Shown piece after piece: positions 51,156 to 61,214 of a stretch of 64,000 nt of DNA; positions within the stretch are counted from its first letter, which is position 1; each line of letters opens with the position of its first letter. Both the position numbers and the translations under genes were made by a program. Source of the DNA: Flavobacterium hankyongi (GTDB lineage Bacteria > Bacteroidota > Bacteroidia > Flavobacteriales > Flavobacteriaceae); NCBI RefSeq assembly GCF_036840915.1, contig NZ_CP085725.1, forward strand, positions 3,224,001 through 3,288,000, in the 5' to 3' direction. The notes below the pieces were generated by a model that was given only the letters and a program-made list of their open reading frames with translations, made no database searches and had not been told where the DNA came from.

Positions 51156-54100
51156 TTATAAGTTTAAATTAACGCCCATTGAGAAAACTTTTGATCTAGG
51201 TGTTCCGTTTAAATCAACTCCTAAAGTTTCCATTTCTGGGTTAAGTCCTTTGTATTTAGTTATTAATAACATGTTTTGCGCTTGAACAAATAAGCGTATT
51301 GAATTTACGTTAATTTTTTCAAGTAAACTTTTAGGTAAAGTATAACCTAATGAAACATTTTCTAAGCTAATAAAGTCACCTTTTTCAACAAAACGAGAAG
51401 TAGCGTTACTTGATTGATTTACAAATGTGTTTCCTCCAGCCCAAAGTCTAGGAGTCCATCCATCTCCAGGCTCAGAAGGGCTTTGCCATCTTCCTAAGAT
51501 TTCAGTACTGTTGTTGTTGAAGTTTAAATTCATTAACTCTCTTCTAGTTGAGTTGAAAATTTTATTTCCTCCACTAAATCTGAATAAGAAACCAAAATCA
51601 ACATTTTTGTACGTAAAACTAGAACTAAAACCTCCAAAGTAAGTTGGAATTGTATTTCCTAAAATTTTCTTATCTGCCGTTGTTAAACTTGATGCAGTAG
51701 ATATATCAGAAGGGTTGTTAGGGTTAAATACATAATACGTACTGTTTGGTATGTTACCTTGTACTAAAGAACCATCAGCTTTGTAATACACTGGGTTTCC
51801 ATTAGCAGGGTTAACCCCCCAATATTCAAATCCATACAAAGAGTTTAATGACTCACCAACTCTAACAATAATGTTAGGTTGAATGTTGATATCAGATGTT
51901 GTACCACCAATAATATCAGCATTGTTTGAAGGAAGTGCCTTAACAACGTTTTTTACAGATGTAAAATTGGCATTTACTTTCCATTTAAAATTAGCATTAT
52001 TGATAACGCTATAGTCTATACTCGCTTCAAAACCTTTGTTTTGCATTTTTCCAACATTAAAAATGTAAGCATTGTTAGGAACACCTAAAGAGTGAGGTGT
52101 AATTTTTGACATTACTAATCCATTTTGGTCATTAACGAAATAATCGAAAGTTACTTTTACTTTATCATTCATTAAGCCTAAATCAACACCATAGTCAGTT
52201 TTTTTACTAGTTTCCCATGTTAATGCAGGATTCCCTAATTGTGTAAATGCAATTCCGTTTGAAGAACCATAAACCGATGGTGTAAATAGATTTAAATATG
52301 GTTGAGAACTTCCAGGGATACTAATGTTACCCATTTCAGCGTAAGACGCTCTTAGTTTTAAATCTGAAATAGTTTCTTTTAGTCCTGCCATGAAGCTTTC
52401 ATTTGAAACAGTCCATCCTAATGAAACACCTGAGAAGTCAATCCATCTTTTGTCTTCAGCAAATTTAGAAAGACCATCTCTTCTATAAGAACCTTGTAAA
52501 AAGTATCTTTGTTTGTAGTTGTAGCTTAATCTACCAATGTATGAGATAATTCCTTCTTCATTGATTGATCCTCCTGAATCTTTTACAGAATATGCGTCTG
52601 ATATTAGACCTTGATTGAAAAAGTCTGAAATTAAATTTGTACCTAAACCAAAGAAAAATTGATTTCTTTCTTTTTGGTATTCAGCTACAGCAGTCGCAGA
52701 TAGATTATGAGCATCAGCAAATGTTTTATTATAGCTTAAGATATTTTGTAAATTCCATCTTAATAAATCTGTTTGATCGTTTTGTAATCTACCAGATGAT
52801 CCTCTTCCGTCTCCGTGAGTTGGGTCATAATATAATAGACCTTTAGTAGAGGCGTTATCAACACTAGCTTGGAATTTGTAATTTAAGTCCTTAGTGATAT
52901 TTGCTGAAGCAAAAGTTGTAATTAAAGTTCTTTGGATTTTAGATTCTAATTTGTTTTTGTCTAAAACATAACCAATGTTTGAAATGTTGTCACCTACTGC
53001 AGCAGTATTTGTCCATTGTCCCATATTTCCTGTAGTAAGGTTTATGTTATAGCCAGTAGGATTAGAAGCATCGTAAACAGGTGTATTTGGTAATTGTCTG
53101 ATTGCGTTAAACATGTTTCCAGATAATGAATTTCTACCTGTATTCAATCCGCTATAATCTGTTTTAGTTAGAGCGATAGAACCACCAACTGTAAGCCATT
53201 TTGAAACTTCATGGTCTAAGTTCGTTCTAATGTTGTAACGATTCATGCTGTTAGCTTTAGCAATACCATCTTGAGAAGTATAACCTAAAGATAAAAAGTA
53301 TCTAGTTTTGTCTGAACCACCACTTAAAGAAAGGTTATGATCCATTTGTAAAGCAGCTTTGTTTAAAACAACATCTTGCCAATCTGTATCATACTCAGTT
53401 CCAACAGCCCATGGAGTTTGTCCTCTGTTAGTTCTTTTTTCGTTAGCAATAGTAATAAAGTCAGCTGTTTTTAATAGATCAAATTTATCCATTGGAGAAG
53501 CGAAACCAACAACATTGTTGTAGCTTACCTTCATTGATCCTTTTTTACCTTTTTTCGTAGTAATAATGATTACTCCATTAGCAGCACGAGAACCGTAAAT
53601 TGCTGCTGCTGCACCATCTTTTAAAATGTCAAAAGATTCAATGTCTGATGGATTGATATCTCCTAATCCATTTGCATTCGCTTGACCTCCAAGATCTCCT
53701 GAATAAATAGGCACGCCATCAACAATATAAAGTGGATCTTGAGAGCCATTAATTGAATTAACACCTCTAATTCTTACTCTAGGTGCTTGCCCAACGATAC
53801 CAGTTGATGTTGCAACTTGAACCCCAGAAGCTCTACCAGCTAATTGGCTTTCAAAACTTGGAGTTACTAAACCTTGAATGTCAGATCCTTTAACTTTTGA
53901 AATTGAAGTAGTTACATCTTTCTTTTTCTGAACGCCATAACCAACAACAACAACTTCTGTTAATTGTTTTGATTCGTCAGATAATACAGTGTTAATTGTG
54001 TTTTCTGATCCAACAGTTTTTACTACATCATTCATGCCCATGAAAGAGAAAATAAGACTTTCGCCTTCTTTAGCTTTGATTGAGTAGGTTCCGTCAAAAT

Positions 54101-54263
54101 TTGTTGTTGTGCCTTTTGTTGTTCCTTTTACGACAACATTTACTCCAGGAAGTGGTCCGCTTGCGTCAGTAACCTTACCTGTGATTGTTTTCTCTTGAGC
54201 AAAAGAAAACTGCATTGTAAACGCTAAAAGAAGCGTAAAAATCCATTTGAATTTTGATCTCAT
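51156..54263 (-). CDS. SusC/RagA-family TonB-dependent transporter
   Basis: 1035 residues. Signal peptide (MRSKFKWIFTLLLAFTMQFSFAQ), a carboxypeptidase-D-like beta-sandwich (about 24-100, ITGKVTDASGPLPGVNVVVKG), a TonB box and plug (about 110-240, VVVGYGVQKKKDVTTS, then RIRGVNSINGSQDPLYIVDGVPI and DGAAAAIYGSRAANGVIIITTKKG), and the 22-strand barrel ending in SMGVNLNL. Imports a ligand captured by the SusD-like lipoprotein, using proton-motive force through TonB. The operon has a well-formed promoter (54289-54317). No dedicated regulator (HTCS, SusR-like or anti-sigma factor) is visible nearby. Confidence 0.95.
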   Translation of the reverse strand: MRSKFKWIFTLLLAFTMQFSFAQEKTITGKVTDASGPLPGVNVVVKGTTKGTTTNFDGTYSIKAKEGESLIFSFMGMNDVVKTVGSENTINTVLSDESKQLTEVVVVGYGVQKKKDVTTSISKVKGSDIQGLVTPSFESQLAGRASGVQVATSTGIVGQAPRVRIRGVNSINGSQDPLYIVDGVPIYSGDLGGQANANGLGDINPSDIESFDILKDGAAAAIYGSRAANGVIIITTKKGKKGSMKVSYNNVVGFASPMDKFDLLKTADFITIANEKRTNRGQTPWAVGTEYDTDWQDVVLNKAALQMDHNLSLSGGSDKTRYFLSLGYTSQDGIAKANSMNRYNIRTNLDHEVSKWLTVGGSIALTKTDYSGLNTGRNSLSGNMFNAIRQLPNTPVYDASNPTGYNINLTTGNMGQWTNTAAVGDNISNIGYVLDKNKLESKIQRTLITTFASANITKDLNYKFQASVDNASTKGLLYYDPTHGDGRGSSGRLQNDQTDLLRWNLQNILSYNKTFADAHNLSATAVAEYQKERNQFFFGLGTNLISDFFNQGLISDAYSVKDSGGSINEEGIISYIGRLSYNYKQRYFLQGSYRRDGLSKFAEDKRWIDFSGVSLGWTVSNESFMAGLKETISDLKLRASYAEMGNISIPGSSQPYLNLFTPSVYGSSNGIAFTQLGNPALTWETSKKTDYGVDLGLMNDKVKVTFDYFVNDQNGLVMSKITPHSLGVPNNAYIFNVGKMQNKGFEASIDYSVINNANFKWKVNANFTSVKNVVKALPSNNADIIGGTTSDINIQPNIIVRVGESLNSLYGFEYWGVNPANGNPVYYKADGSLVQGNIPNSTYYVFNPNNPSDISTASSLTTADKKILGNTIPTYFGGFSSSFTYKNVDFGFLFRFSGGNKIFNSTRRELMNLNFNNNSTEILGRWQSPSEPGDGWTPRLWAGGNTFVNQSSNATSRFVEKGDFISLENVSLGYTLPKSLLEKINVNSIRLFVQAQNMLLITKYKGLNPEMETLGVDLNGTPRSKVFSMGVNLNL

Positions 54264-54288
54264 ATTGGGTTTGTTAAGTTAATTTTAA

Positions 54289-54317
54289 CAAAAGTATTAA
54301 TTTTGATCGTAATTCAA
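54289..54317 (-). promoter_or_regulatory. Promoter of the SusC/SusD operon
   Basis: On the minus strand TTG (54317-54315), 18-bp spacer, TACTTTTG (54296-54289): close to the Bacteroidota consensus, suggesting constitutive or growth-linked expression. Leader about 20 nt. Confidence 0.65.
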
Positions 54318-54335
54318 AAAATTATGTTAAAAATT

Positions 54336-56006
54336 TTAAAAAAAAGTGTTAATACTAACTTGGATAACTGTGTTTTTTAATTCTATATTATTGTTATTAG
54401 TGCTTCCGTTGGCATAAACAATTTTTAAAAGACCATTTTTGTTAAGTAATCCTAATCCTACACCTAATCCAAGTAGGCTATTGTTTTTGTTTGTTGCCTT
54501 GTCTTGAAGATAGCCGTAATCGGTTATGGTATGTATATAAAGGTTTTGTGCTGCTAGATATCTGTATTCTAAAAGAAGTGATCCAAAAAGATTTCCTTGT
54601 AGGCTGTTCTCATTGAATCCTCTTATCGAATTTATGCCTCCAAATCTAAAAAGTTCATTTATTAAATAGTTGTTGCTTTTTAAATATGCATTTTGACTTT
54701 TTAAATTGACTGAGTTTTTTTGATTGAGATAGAAATTATGGGAAGCGTCTATTTTGGCAAAATATTGACTGTCGTTAAATTTTGAAGTTTCTCTTTTACC
54801 TGTTCCAAATTTTATATTCAATAATGTTTTGTTAGGGAAGAGTATTGAGTTTATGTCATTATTTATGTATTCTAAACTTGCGGTATAAAATACATTTGAA
54901 AAATCGCTTAAATTAGAACTGACCGTATTCTGTATATTGCTCGATTCAGCTTCTTGATAACCTATGTAGGTTCTTGTATTGTAATTAAAGTAATATCCTA
55001 GATCTAGGTTAGTTTGAGTGTTCTGAAAAATACTATCTTGTTTAAAAATGTATAGTTGTGCTTTTAAGCCTAAAGGACTTTTGAAAAGATAGGGGAGTTC
55101 TGTGGATGCATTAAAAGTCTTTTGATTTTTACCGTCGCTTTTCCAAAAGATGTTTATTTTTTCGCCTCCATTCAAAAGATTTTGAAATTTTATATCTAAA
55201 TATCCATTAATAACTAGTTTTTGTTTTGTATCATCGTTTGTAAATCCTATAAAACCATCAAAAGAGTTGGCTTTATTTTTTTCTAAATAAACATATACTT
55301 TAGTTGAATCTTTTGTAAATAGAATTTCTGGATATTTGGTTTGTTTCACAAATTTAAATTTATTGAAATCAGCGTTCAGTTTTTCTAGGTTTTCTTGATT
55401 AAAAGTTTTGTTTCTATAAAGTCTTAAAACATTTTTTAAGTGACTTTTAGGAAATTTATCATAGCCGTTTATAACAATTCCGTCAAGCGTTCTCTTTTTC
55501 TCATTTTTAACTTCAAGTTCAGAATAAAGATGATTGTTTATTTGTTTATGATTTTTCAATCGAATTTTTACTAAAGGAAATCCTGCTTTTTCAAATTTGT
55601 ATAAAATAGAATTCATATAAGATTCTACTTCGTTGCTTTTGATTTTTATGGTGTCTTTGTTTTCTTCAAAAATTTTAGGATTCTCGTTGCGTAAATCTAT
55701 TCCTATATATATAATAGAATATTTTGTAAATTGATTTAAGGAGGCGATACTCGAAAATGTTGAGTCGTTTATTTTTTTTATGTTTTCCAAAGAAGCTTCA
55801 AGAAATCCAATTTGAGAAATTTTAGTAATAAATTTTTGTTCTTCATCTAAGATTGATTTCACAGAAGAGTGCTTTTTTTGATAACCAATACTGTCAATTT
55901 TTTTGGTTTCTTCTGGTTTTGTTGATGAAATTTGGTAATAAAAATTTTGCCCAAAACTTATTTGGGAGTAAAAAATAAAAAAGAAAAGTAGATGGTTCAA
56001 TCTCAC
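54336..56006 (-). CDS. Omp85-family outer-membrane protein (TamA/ShlB-like)
   Basis: 556 residues. Signal peptide (MRLNHLLFFFIFYSQISFGQ), a POTRA-type periplasmic part (about 100-240, VIINGYDKFPKSHLKNVLRLYRNK is the typical POTRA start), then a beta-barrel with the Omp85 motif FRFGGINSIRGFNENSL (about residue 430) and a C-terminal strand ending in Phe (QVSINTFF), the usual recognition for barrel insertion. It is shorter than BamA, so a TamA-, TpsB- or surface-protein-export-like role is more likely. No TpsA-type partner is beside it. It is followed by about 70 bp and the SusC promoter. Confidence 0.85.
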   Translation of the reverse strand: MRLNHLLFFFIFYSQISFGQNFYYQISSTKPEETKKIDSIGYQKKHSSVKSILDEEQKFITKISQIGFLEASLENIKKINDSTFSSIASLNQFTKYSIIYIGIDLRNENPKIFEENKDTIKIKSNEVESYMNSILYKFEKAGFPLVKIRLKNHKQINNHLYSELEVKNEKKRTLDGIVINGYDKFPKSHLKNVLRLYRNKTFNQENLEKLNADFNKFKFVKQTKYPEILFTKDSTKVYVYLEKNKANSFDGFIGFTNDDTKQKLVINGYLDIKFQNLLNGGEKINIFWKSDGKNQKTFNASTELPYLFKSPLGLKAQLYIFKQDSIFQNTQTNLDLGYYFNYNTRTYIGYQEAESSNIQNTVSSNLSDFSNVFYTASLEYINNDINSILFPNKTLLNIKFGTGKRETSKFNDSQYFAKIDASHNFYLNQKNSVNLKSQNAYLKSNNYLINELFRFGGINSIRGFNENSLQGNLFGSLLLEYRYLAAQNLYIHTITDYGYLQDKATNKNNSLLGLGVGLGLLNKNGLLKIVYANGSTNNNNIELKNTVIQVSINTFF

Positions 56007-56094
56007 TTGAAGTTGAAAATTTTGATAAAAGTAACGTAAAAAATAGCAATACAGTATCTAAAAAATTACCTTGCTGAAAATTAATAAATTACAG

Positions 56095-56125
56095 TTTGTT
56101 TTTACGAAAATAATATATACATTTG
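56095..56125 (+). promoter_or_regulatory. Promoter of the rpsL operon
   Basis: TTTG at 56095-56098, 19-bp spacer, TACATTTG at 56118-56125, a full consensus promoter. Start near 56132. The leader begins with a small hairpin, CCCG-TAAAATG-CGGG (56130-56144). Confidence 0.75.
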
Positions 56126-56177
56126 CAACCCCGTAAAATGCGGGATTTTATAAACAAGTAATTTTTAGTATTTAATT

Positions 56178-56561
56178 ATGCCAACAATTCAACAATTAGT
56201 AAGAACAGGGAGAGCCCAAATGACTAAGAAGTCTAAATCGGCTGCTTTGGATTCTTGTCCTCAAAGAAGAGGTGTTTGTACGCGTGTTTACACTACTACT
56301 CCAAAAAAACCAAACTCTGCAATGCGTAAAGTAGCGCGTGTACGTTTGACTAATGGAAATGAAGTGAATGCTTACATCCCAGGAGAAGGACACAATCTAC
56401 AAGAGCACTCGATAGTATTAGTTAGAGGCGGAAGGGTAAAAGATTTACCAGGTGTTAGATACCACATCGTGCGTGGTGCTTTAGATACAGCCGGAGTTAA
56501 CGGTCGTACACAAAGAAGATCTAAATATGGTGCTAAGAGACCTAAAGAGGCTAAAAAGTAA
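56178..56561 (+). CDS. rpsL: 30S ribosomal protein S12
   Basis: 127 residues. It lies in the decoding centre of the 30S subunit. The conserved loops [20 protein letters not shown] and [19 protein letters not shown] are complete, with the wild-type lysines at the positions linked to streptomycin response. First gene of the rpsL-rpsG-fusA-rpsJ run with a consensus promoter 60 bp upstream. No Shine-Dalgarno sequence precedes it (AT-rich leader), as expected in this phylum. Confidence 0.98.
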   Translation: MPTIQQLVRTGRAQMTKKSKSAALDSCPQRRGVCTRVYTTTPKKPNSAMRKVARVRLTNGNEVNAYIPGEGHNLQEHSIVLVRGGRVKDLPGVRYHIVRGALDTAGVNGRTQRRSKYGAKRPKEAKK

Positions 56562-56587
56562 TTTTTAAAAACTTTTAAGAAAAAGAC

Positions 56588-57064
56588 ATGAGAAAAAGAG
56601 CGGCAAAGAAAAGACCACTTTTACCAGATCCGAAATTTAACGATCAGTTAGTAACGCGTTTTGTAAATAACTTAATGTGGGATGGTAAAAAATCGACTGC
56701 TTTTACAGTATTTTACGATGCATTAGATATCGTAGAGTCTAAAAAGCAAGATGCTGAGAAATCAGCTTTAGAAATTTGGAAAGATGCATTAACTAATGTT
56801 ATGCCTCACGTAGAAGTTCGTTCACGTAGAGTGGGTGGAGCTACTTTTCAAATTCCAATGCAAATTCGTCCAGATAGAAAAATTTCATATTCTATGAAAT
56901 GGATGATTCTTTATGCTAGAAGAAGAAATGAAAAATCAATGGCTGCTAAATTAGCTTCTGAAATTTTAGCTGCGGCTAAAGAAGAAGGTGCTGCTGTTAA
57001 GAAAAGAATGGATACTCACAAGATGGCAGATGCTAATAAAGCATTCTCTCACTTTAGATTTTAA
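56588..57064 (+). CDS. rpsG: 30S ribosomal protein S7
   Basis: 158 residues; [35 protein letters not shown] and [19 protein letters not shown] are diagnostic. S7 binds the 3' major domain of 16S rRNA and starts assembly of the 30S head; in E. coli it also represses its own operon by binding the mRNA. It starts 26 nt after rpsL. Between rpsL and rpsG there is no obvious structure of the E. coli type. Confidence 0.98.
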   Translation: MRKRAAKKRPLLPDPKFNDQLVTRFVNNLMWDGKKSTAFTVFYDALDIVESKKQDAEKSALEIWKDALTNVMPHVEVRSRRVGGATFQIPMQIRPDRKISYSMKWMILYARRRNEKSMAAKLASEILAAAKEEGAAVKKRMDTHKMADANKAFSHFRF

Positions 57065-57075
57065 TTCGTACAGAA

Positions 57076-59232
57076 ATGGCTAGAGATTTAAAATTTACAA
57101 GAAACATAGGTATTGCAGCTCACATTGATGCTGGAAAAACTACTACTACTGAGCGTATCTTATTTTATACAGGAAAATCACATAAAATTGGTGAAGTACA
57201 CGATGGTGCTGCAACAATGGACTGGATGGCACAAGAGCAAGAAAGAGGTATTACAATTACTTCTGCTGCAACAACTTGTGAATGGAGTTTTCCAACAGAA
57301 CAAGGTAAATTAACTCCAGAATCTAAACCGTACCACTTTAATATTATCGATACTCCGGGTCACGTTGACTTTACAGTAGAGGTAAACCGTTCATTGCGTG
57401 TGTTAGATGGTTTAGTGTTCTTGTTTTCTGCTGTTGATGGTGTTGAGCCACAATCAGAAACAAACTGGAGACTTGCTGATCAATATAGAGTTCCTCGTAT
57501 GGGATTCGTAAACAAAATGGACCGTCAAGGGTCTAACTTCTTAAATGTGTGTCAACAAGTTCGTGACATGCTAAAATCAAATGCGGTAGCGATTACTTTA
57601 CCAATTGGTGAAGAAAATGACTTTAAAGGAGTTGTTGACTTAGTAAAAAATCAAGCTATCATTTGGCATGATGCTACTCAAGGGGCAACTTTTGACGTGG
57701 TTGATATCCCTGCTGATATGGTTGATGAAGTAAAACAATACAGATCAATTCTTATTGAAGCGGTTGCTGAGTATGATGAAAATCTACTTGACAAATACAT
57801 GGAAGATGAGAACTCTATTACTGAGGAAGAAATCAATGCTGCATTACGTGCTGCTACTATTGATATGGCGATCATTCCTATGATTGCAGGTTCTTCTTTC
57901 AAAAACAAAGGGGTTCAATTCATGTTAGATGCAGTATGTAAATACTTGCCATCTCCATTAGATAAAGAAGGTATCGAAGGTATTCACCCTGATGATGCTG
58001 AATTATTAGAGGAGGATCAAACTAAAATTATTCGTCGTCCAGATGTAAAAGAGCCTTTTGCGGCTTTAGCATTTAAAATTGCAACTGACCCTTATGTTGG
58101 TCGTTTGGCTTTCTTCCGTGCTTATTCTGGTCGTTTAGATGCTGGTTCTTATATCTTGAACACTCGTTCTGGAAACAAAGAGCGTATTTCTCGTATCTAC
58201 CAAATGCACGCTAACAAACAAAACCCAATCGAGTATATCGAGGCTGGAGATATTGGAGCAGCAGTTGGATTTAAAGATATCAAGACTGGAGATACAATGT
58301 GTGATGAAAAACACCCAATAATTCTTGAGTCTATGAAATTCCCTGATCCAGTAATTGGTATCGCGATTGAGCCTAAAACAAAAGCTGACGTAGATAAAAT
58401 GGGTATGGCTTTAGCTAAACTTGCTGAAGAAGATCCTACATTTACAGTTAGAACTGATGAGGCTTCAGGTCAAACAATTATCTCTGGTATGGGTGAGCTT
58501 CACTTAGATATCTTAGTAGATCGTATGAAACGTGAGTTCAAAGTTGAGGTTAACCAAGGTGAGCCACAAGTAGAATATAAAGAAGCGTTTACAAAATCTG
58601 CACAACACAGAGAGGTTTACAAAAAACAATCTGGAGGTCGTGGTAAATTCGGGGATATCGTTTTCCGTTTAGAGCCGGCTGAAATGGTTGATGGTAAAGC
58701 TCCGGTTGGGTTACAATTCGTAAATGAGGTAAAAGGTGGTAACGTTCCTAAAGAATATATCCCTGCAGTTGAAAAAGGTTTCCGTGAAGCTATGAAAACT
58801 GGACCTTTGGCTGGATATGTTGTAGATAGTTTAAAAGTTACTTTATTAGATGGATCTTACCACGCAGTGGATTCGGATGCATTATCGTTCGAATTAGCAG
58901 CGAAAATGGGTTACAAAGAAGTGGCTAAAGCTGCTGGTGCTGTTATTCTTGAGCCAATCATGAAAATTGAAGTTATTACTCCAGAAGAAAATATGGGTGA
59001 TATCGTAGGTGACTTAAACCGTCGTCGTGGTCAAGTAAATGATATGGGTGACAGAAATGGTGCTAAAACTATTAAAGCTAGTGTGCCATTATCAGAAATG
59101 TTTGGATATGTTACAACTTTAAGAACTTTATCTTCAGGTCGTGCAACTTCAACAATGGAATTCTCTCACTACGAGCAAACTCCATCTAACATTTCAGAAG
59201 AAGTAATTAAGAAAGCAAAAGGTAACGCTTAA
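57076..59232 (+). CDS. fusA: Elongation factor G
   Basis: 718 residues. GTPase of ribosomal translocation and recycling. G1 [16 protein letters not shown]2 region [12 protein letters not shown]3 DTPGHVDF, G4 NKMDRQG; domain II and domain IV ([17 protein letters not shown], with the loop reaching the A site), and the C-terminal [21 protein letters not shown]. It follows rpsG by 11 nt and precedes rpsJ by 11 nt. In E. coli tufA comes next, but here tuf is absent. The phylum often carries two EF-G forms; this one is in the ribosomal operon and keeps the canonical G domain, as expected of the main factor. Confidence 0.98.
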   Translation: MARDLKFTRNIGIAAHIDAGKTTTTERILFYTGKSHKIGEVHDGAATMDWMAQEQERGITITSAATTCEWSFPTEQGKLTPESKPYHFNIIDTPGHVDFTVEVNRSLRVLDGLVFLFSAVDGVEPQSETNWRLADQYRVPRMGFVNKMDRQGSNFLNVCQQVRDMLKSNAVAITLPIGEENDFKGVVDLVKNQAIIWHDATQGATFDVVDIPADMVDEVKQYRSILIEAVAEYDENLLDKYMEDENSITEEEINAALRAATIDMAIIPMIAGSSFKNKGVQFMLDAVCKYLPSPLDKEGIEGIHPDDAELLEEDQTKIIRRPDVKEPFAALAFKIATDPYVGRLAFFRAYSGRLDAGSYILNTRSGNKERISRIYQMHANKQNPIEYIEAGDIGAAVGFKDIKTGDTMCDEKHPIILESMKFPDPVIGIAIEPKTKADVDKMGMALAKLAEEDPTFTVRTDEASGQTIISGMGELHLDILVDRMKREFKVEVNQGEPQVEYKEAFTKSAQHREVYKKQSGGRGKFGDIVFRLEPAEMVDGKAPVGLQFVNEVKGGNVPKEYIPAVEKGFREAMKTGPLAGYVVDSLKVTLLDGSYHAVDSDALSFELAAKMGYKEVAKAAGAVILEPIMKIEVITPEENMGDIVGDLNRRRGQVNDMGDRNGAKTIKASVPLSEMFGYVTTLRTLSSGRATSTMEFSHYEQTPSNISEEVIKKAKGNA

Positions 59233-59243
59233 TTTTTAAGAAA

Positions 59244-59549
59244 ATGAGTCAAAAAATCAGAATAAAATTAAAGTCTTACGATCATATGTTGGTTGATAAA
59301 TCAGCAGAGAAAATCGTAAAAACTGTAAAAAGTACAGGAGCTGTGGTAACTGGTCCAATTCCATTACCAACAAACAAAAAGATTTTTACTGTATTGCGTT
59401 CTCCTCACGTTAACAAAAAGTCGAGAGAGCAATTTGAAGTAATGTCATACAAAAGATTGTTAGATATCTATTCTTCATCTTCAAAAACTATCGATGCTCT
59501 AATGAAATTAGAGCTTCCAAGTGGAGTAGAAGTAGAGATTAAAGTGTGA
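59244..59549 (+). CDS. rpsJ: 30S ribosomal protein S10
   Basis: 101 residues: [41 protein letters not shown] and [25 protein letters not shown]. Part of the 30S head; also NusE, a partner of NusB/NusG in antitermination. It directly follows fusA (11 nt), so the str-type and S10-type operons are joined here without tuf. The next gene rplC is separated by 111 bp that contain a new promoter and a large palindrome. Confidence 0.98.
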   Translation: MSQKIRIKLKSYDHMLVDKSAEKIVKTVKSTGAVVTGPIPLPTNKKIFTVLRSPHVNKKSREQFEVMSYKRLLDIYSSSSKTIDALMKLELPSGVEVEIKV

Positions 59550-59573
59550 TAATTCACTGAAAGTAAATATTTA

Positions 59574-59606
59574 GGCATTATGTTTTGTAATTCAAAACAT
59601 AATGCC
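59574..59606. promoter_or_regulatory. 14-bp perfect palindrome over the rplC promoter
   Basis: GGCATTATGTTTTG (59574-59587), spacer TAATT, CAAAACATAATGCC (59593-59606): 14 bp of perfect inverted repeat. The left arm ends with the -33 TTTG and the right arm fills the spacer up to the -7 box. Also capable of forming an RNA hairpin in read-through transcripts from rpsJ; no T run follows directly. Confidence 0.7.
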
Positions 59607-59614
59607 TACTTTTG
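59584..59614 (+). promoter_or_regulatory. Promoter of the rplC operon
   Basis: TTTG at 59584-59587, 19-bp spacer, TACTTTTG at 59607-59614, consensus and with the same spacing as the rpsL promoter. Leader of about 40 nt to the ATG at 59661. Confidence 0.75.
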
Positions 59615-59660
59615 CACACTCAAAAATAAAATTTTATAAATAATTAATAATTAGTTTAAT

Positions 59661-60278
59661 ATGTCTGGGTTAATCGGAAAGAAAATCGGAATGACTAGCA
59701 TCTTTGATGAGAACGGGAAAAACATCCCTTGTACTGTTATTGAAGTAGGTCCTTGCGTAGTTACCCAAGTCAGAACCAATGAGGTTGACGGGTATGAGGC
59801 TCTTCAACTTGGTTTCGATGACAAAACTGAAAAGCACACTACAAAAGCTGCTGAAGGTCACTTCAAGAAAGCGGGTACTGTTGCTAAGAAGAAAGTTGTT
59901 GAGTTCCAAGGATTTGAAAACGAGCACAAATTAGGTGATGTTATCACTGTAGATCTATTCTCTGAAGGGGAGTTTGTAGATGTTCAAGGTGTTTCTAAAG
60001 GTAAAGGTTTCCAAGGTGTTGTAAAACGTCACGGTTTTGGTGGTGTTGGACAAGCTACGCATGGTCAGCACAACCGTTTAAGAGCGCCAGGTTCTGTAGG
60101 AGCTTCATCTTATCCATCTAGAGTATTCAAAGGGATGCGTATGGCTGGAAGAATGGGTGGAGATAATGTAAAAGTACAAAATCTTAGAGTTTTAAAAGTA
60201 GTTGCTGAAAAGAACTTACTTGTTGTTAAAGGATGTGTTCCTGGTCACAAAGACTCTTATGTAATCGTTCAGAAGTAA
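59661..60278 (+). CDS. rplC: 50S ribosomal protein L3
   Basis: 205 residues: [54 protein letters not shown] and [15 protein letters not shown] are diagnostic. An early assembly protein of the 50S subunit near the peptidyl-transferase centre. Its stop codon overlaps the rplD ATG by 1 nt (TAATG). First gene after the palindromic promoter. Confidence 0.98.
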   Translation: MSGLIGKKIGMTSIFDENGKNIPCTVIEVGPCVVTQVRTNEVDGYEALQLGFDDKTEKHTTKAAEGHFKKAGTVAKKKVVEFQGFENEHKLGDVITVDLFSEGEFVDVQGVSKGKGFQGVVKRHGFGGVGQATHGQHNRLRAPGSVGASSYPSRVFKGMRMAGRMGGDNVKVQNLRVLKVVAEKNLLVVKGCVPGHKDSYVIVQK

Positions 60279-60907
60279 TGGAAGTAAAAGTTTTAGATAT
60301 CAACGGAAAAGAAACTGGAAGAAAAGTTCAACTTTCTGATTCAGTTTTCGCAATTGAGCCTAACAAACACGCTGTTTACTTAGATGTTAAGCAATATCTT
60401 GCTAATCAAAGACAAGGTACGCACAAAGCTAAGGAAAGAGCTGAAGTTGCAGGTAGTACTCGCAAAATCAAAAAGCAAAAAGGTACTGGTACAGCTCGTG
60501 CTGGTAGTGCTAAATCTCCTGTATTCAAAGGAGGAGGAACAATCTTTGGTCCAAGACCAAGAAGTTATTCTTTCAAATTGAATAAAGCTTTAAAAAGATT
60601 AGCTCGTAAATCAGCTTTCTCTATCAAAGCGCAAGAATCAAATTTAATCGTAGTAGAAGACTTCACATTTGAAGCTCCAAGTACTAAAAATTTCACTAAC
60701 GTATTGAAAGCGTTAGGATTAGAAAACAAAAAATCTTTATTCGTTTTAGGTGATACAAATAAAAATGTATATTTGTCGTCTCGTAATTTGAAAGGGTCTT
60801 CTGTTGTAACTAATTCAGAATTAAGTACTTATGCGATATTAAACGCAAATAATTTAGTTCTTTTAGAGGGATCTTTAGAAGGAATTGAAGAAAATTTAAG
60901 CAAATAA
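60278..60907 (+). CDS. rplD: 50S ribosomal protein L4
   Basis: 209 residues from the ATG at 60278 ([19 protein letters not shown]). The extended loop [30 protein letters not shown] lines the exit tunnel. In E. coli L4 also represses its operon; no such mRNA structure is visible before rplC apart from the palindrome. Start set by homology: the longer frame from 60233 is within rplC. Stop overlap with rplC shows coupled translation. Confidence 0.98.
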   Translation: MEVKVLDINGKETGRKVQLSDSVFAIEPNKHAVYLDVKQYLANQRQGTHKAKERAEVAGSTRKIKKQKGTGTARAGSAKSPVFKGGGTIFGPRPRSYSFKLNKALKRLARKSAFSIKAQESNLIVVEDFTFEAPSTKNFTNVLKALGLENKKSLFVLGDTNKNVYLSSRNLKGSSVVTNSELSTYAILNANNLVLLEGSLEGIEENLSK

Positions 60908-60913
60908 TAGGCC

Positions 60914-61204
60914 ATGAGTATCATTATTAAACCTATCGTTACAGAAAAAATAACTAAAGACGGTGAAGTATTCAATCGTTTTGGTTTCGTTGTAGATAAA
61001 AAAGCTAACAAAGTAGAAATTAAGAAAGCTGTTGAGGCTGCTTATGGAGTTACTGTTGTTGAAGTAAATACAATGAATGTACGTCCAGATCGTTCAACTA
61101 AATATACAAAAAGTGGAATGATTTCTGGTAAAACTAATGCTTACAAAAAAGCAATTGTACAAGTACAAGAAGGAGAAACAATAGATTTTTACAACAATAT
61201 CTAA
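60914..61204 (+). CDS. rplW: 50S ribosomal protein L23
   Basis: 96 residues: IIIKPIVTEKITKDGEVFNRFGFVVDKKANKVEIKKAVEAAYGV is typical. It sits at the exit of the tunnel and docks trigger factor and SRP. Six nucleotides after rplD, 10 nt before rplB. Confidence 0.97.
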   Translation: MSIIIKPIVTEKITKDGEVFNRFGFVVDKKANKVEIKKAVEAAYGVTVVEVNTMNVRPDRSTKYTKSGMISGKTNAYKKAIVQVQEGETIDFYNNI

Positions 61205-61214
61205 GTAAAAAAAG

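Noticed and set aside
57076-59549. Search for tuf between fusA and rpsJ
   Set aside because: The gap is only 11 nt; tuf is elsewhere, which is common in this phylum and not a local deletion.
59574-59606. Reading the rplC palindrome simply as a terminator of rpsJ
   Set aside because: No T run follows the hairpin and the arms overlap the -33 element exactly; termination is possible but not the best single explanation, so it is listed as a regulatory element.
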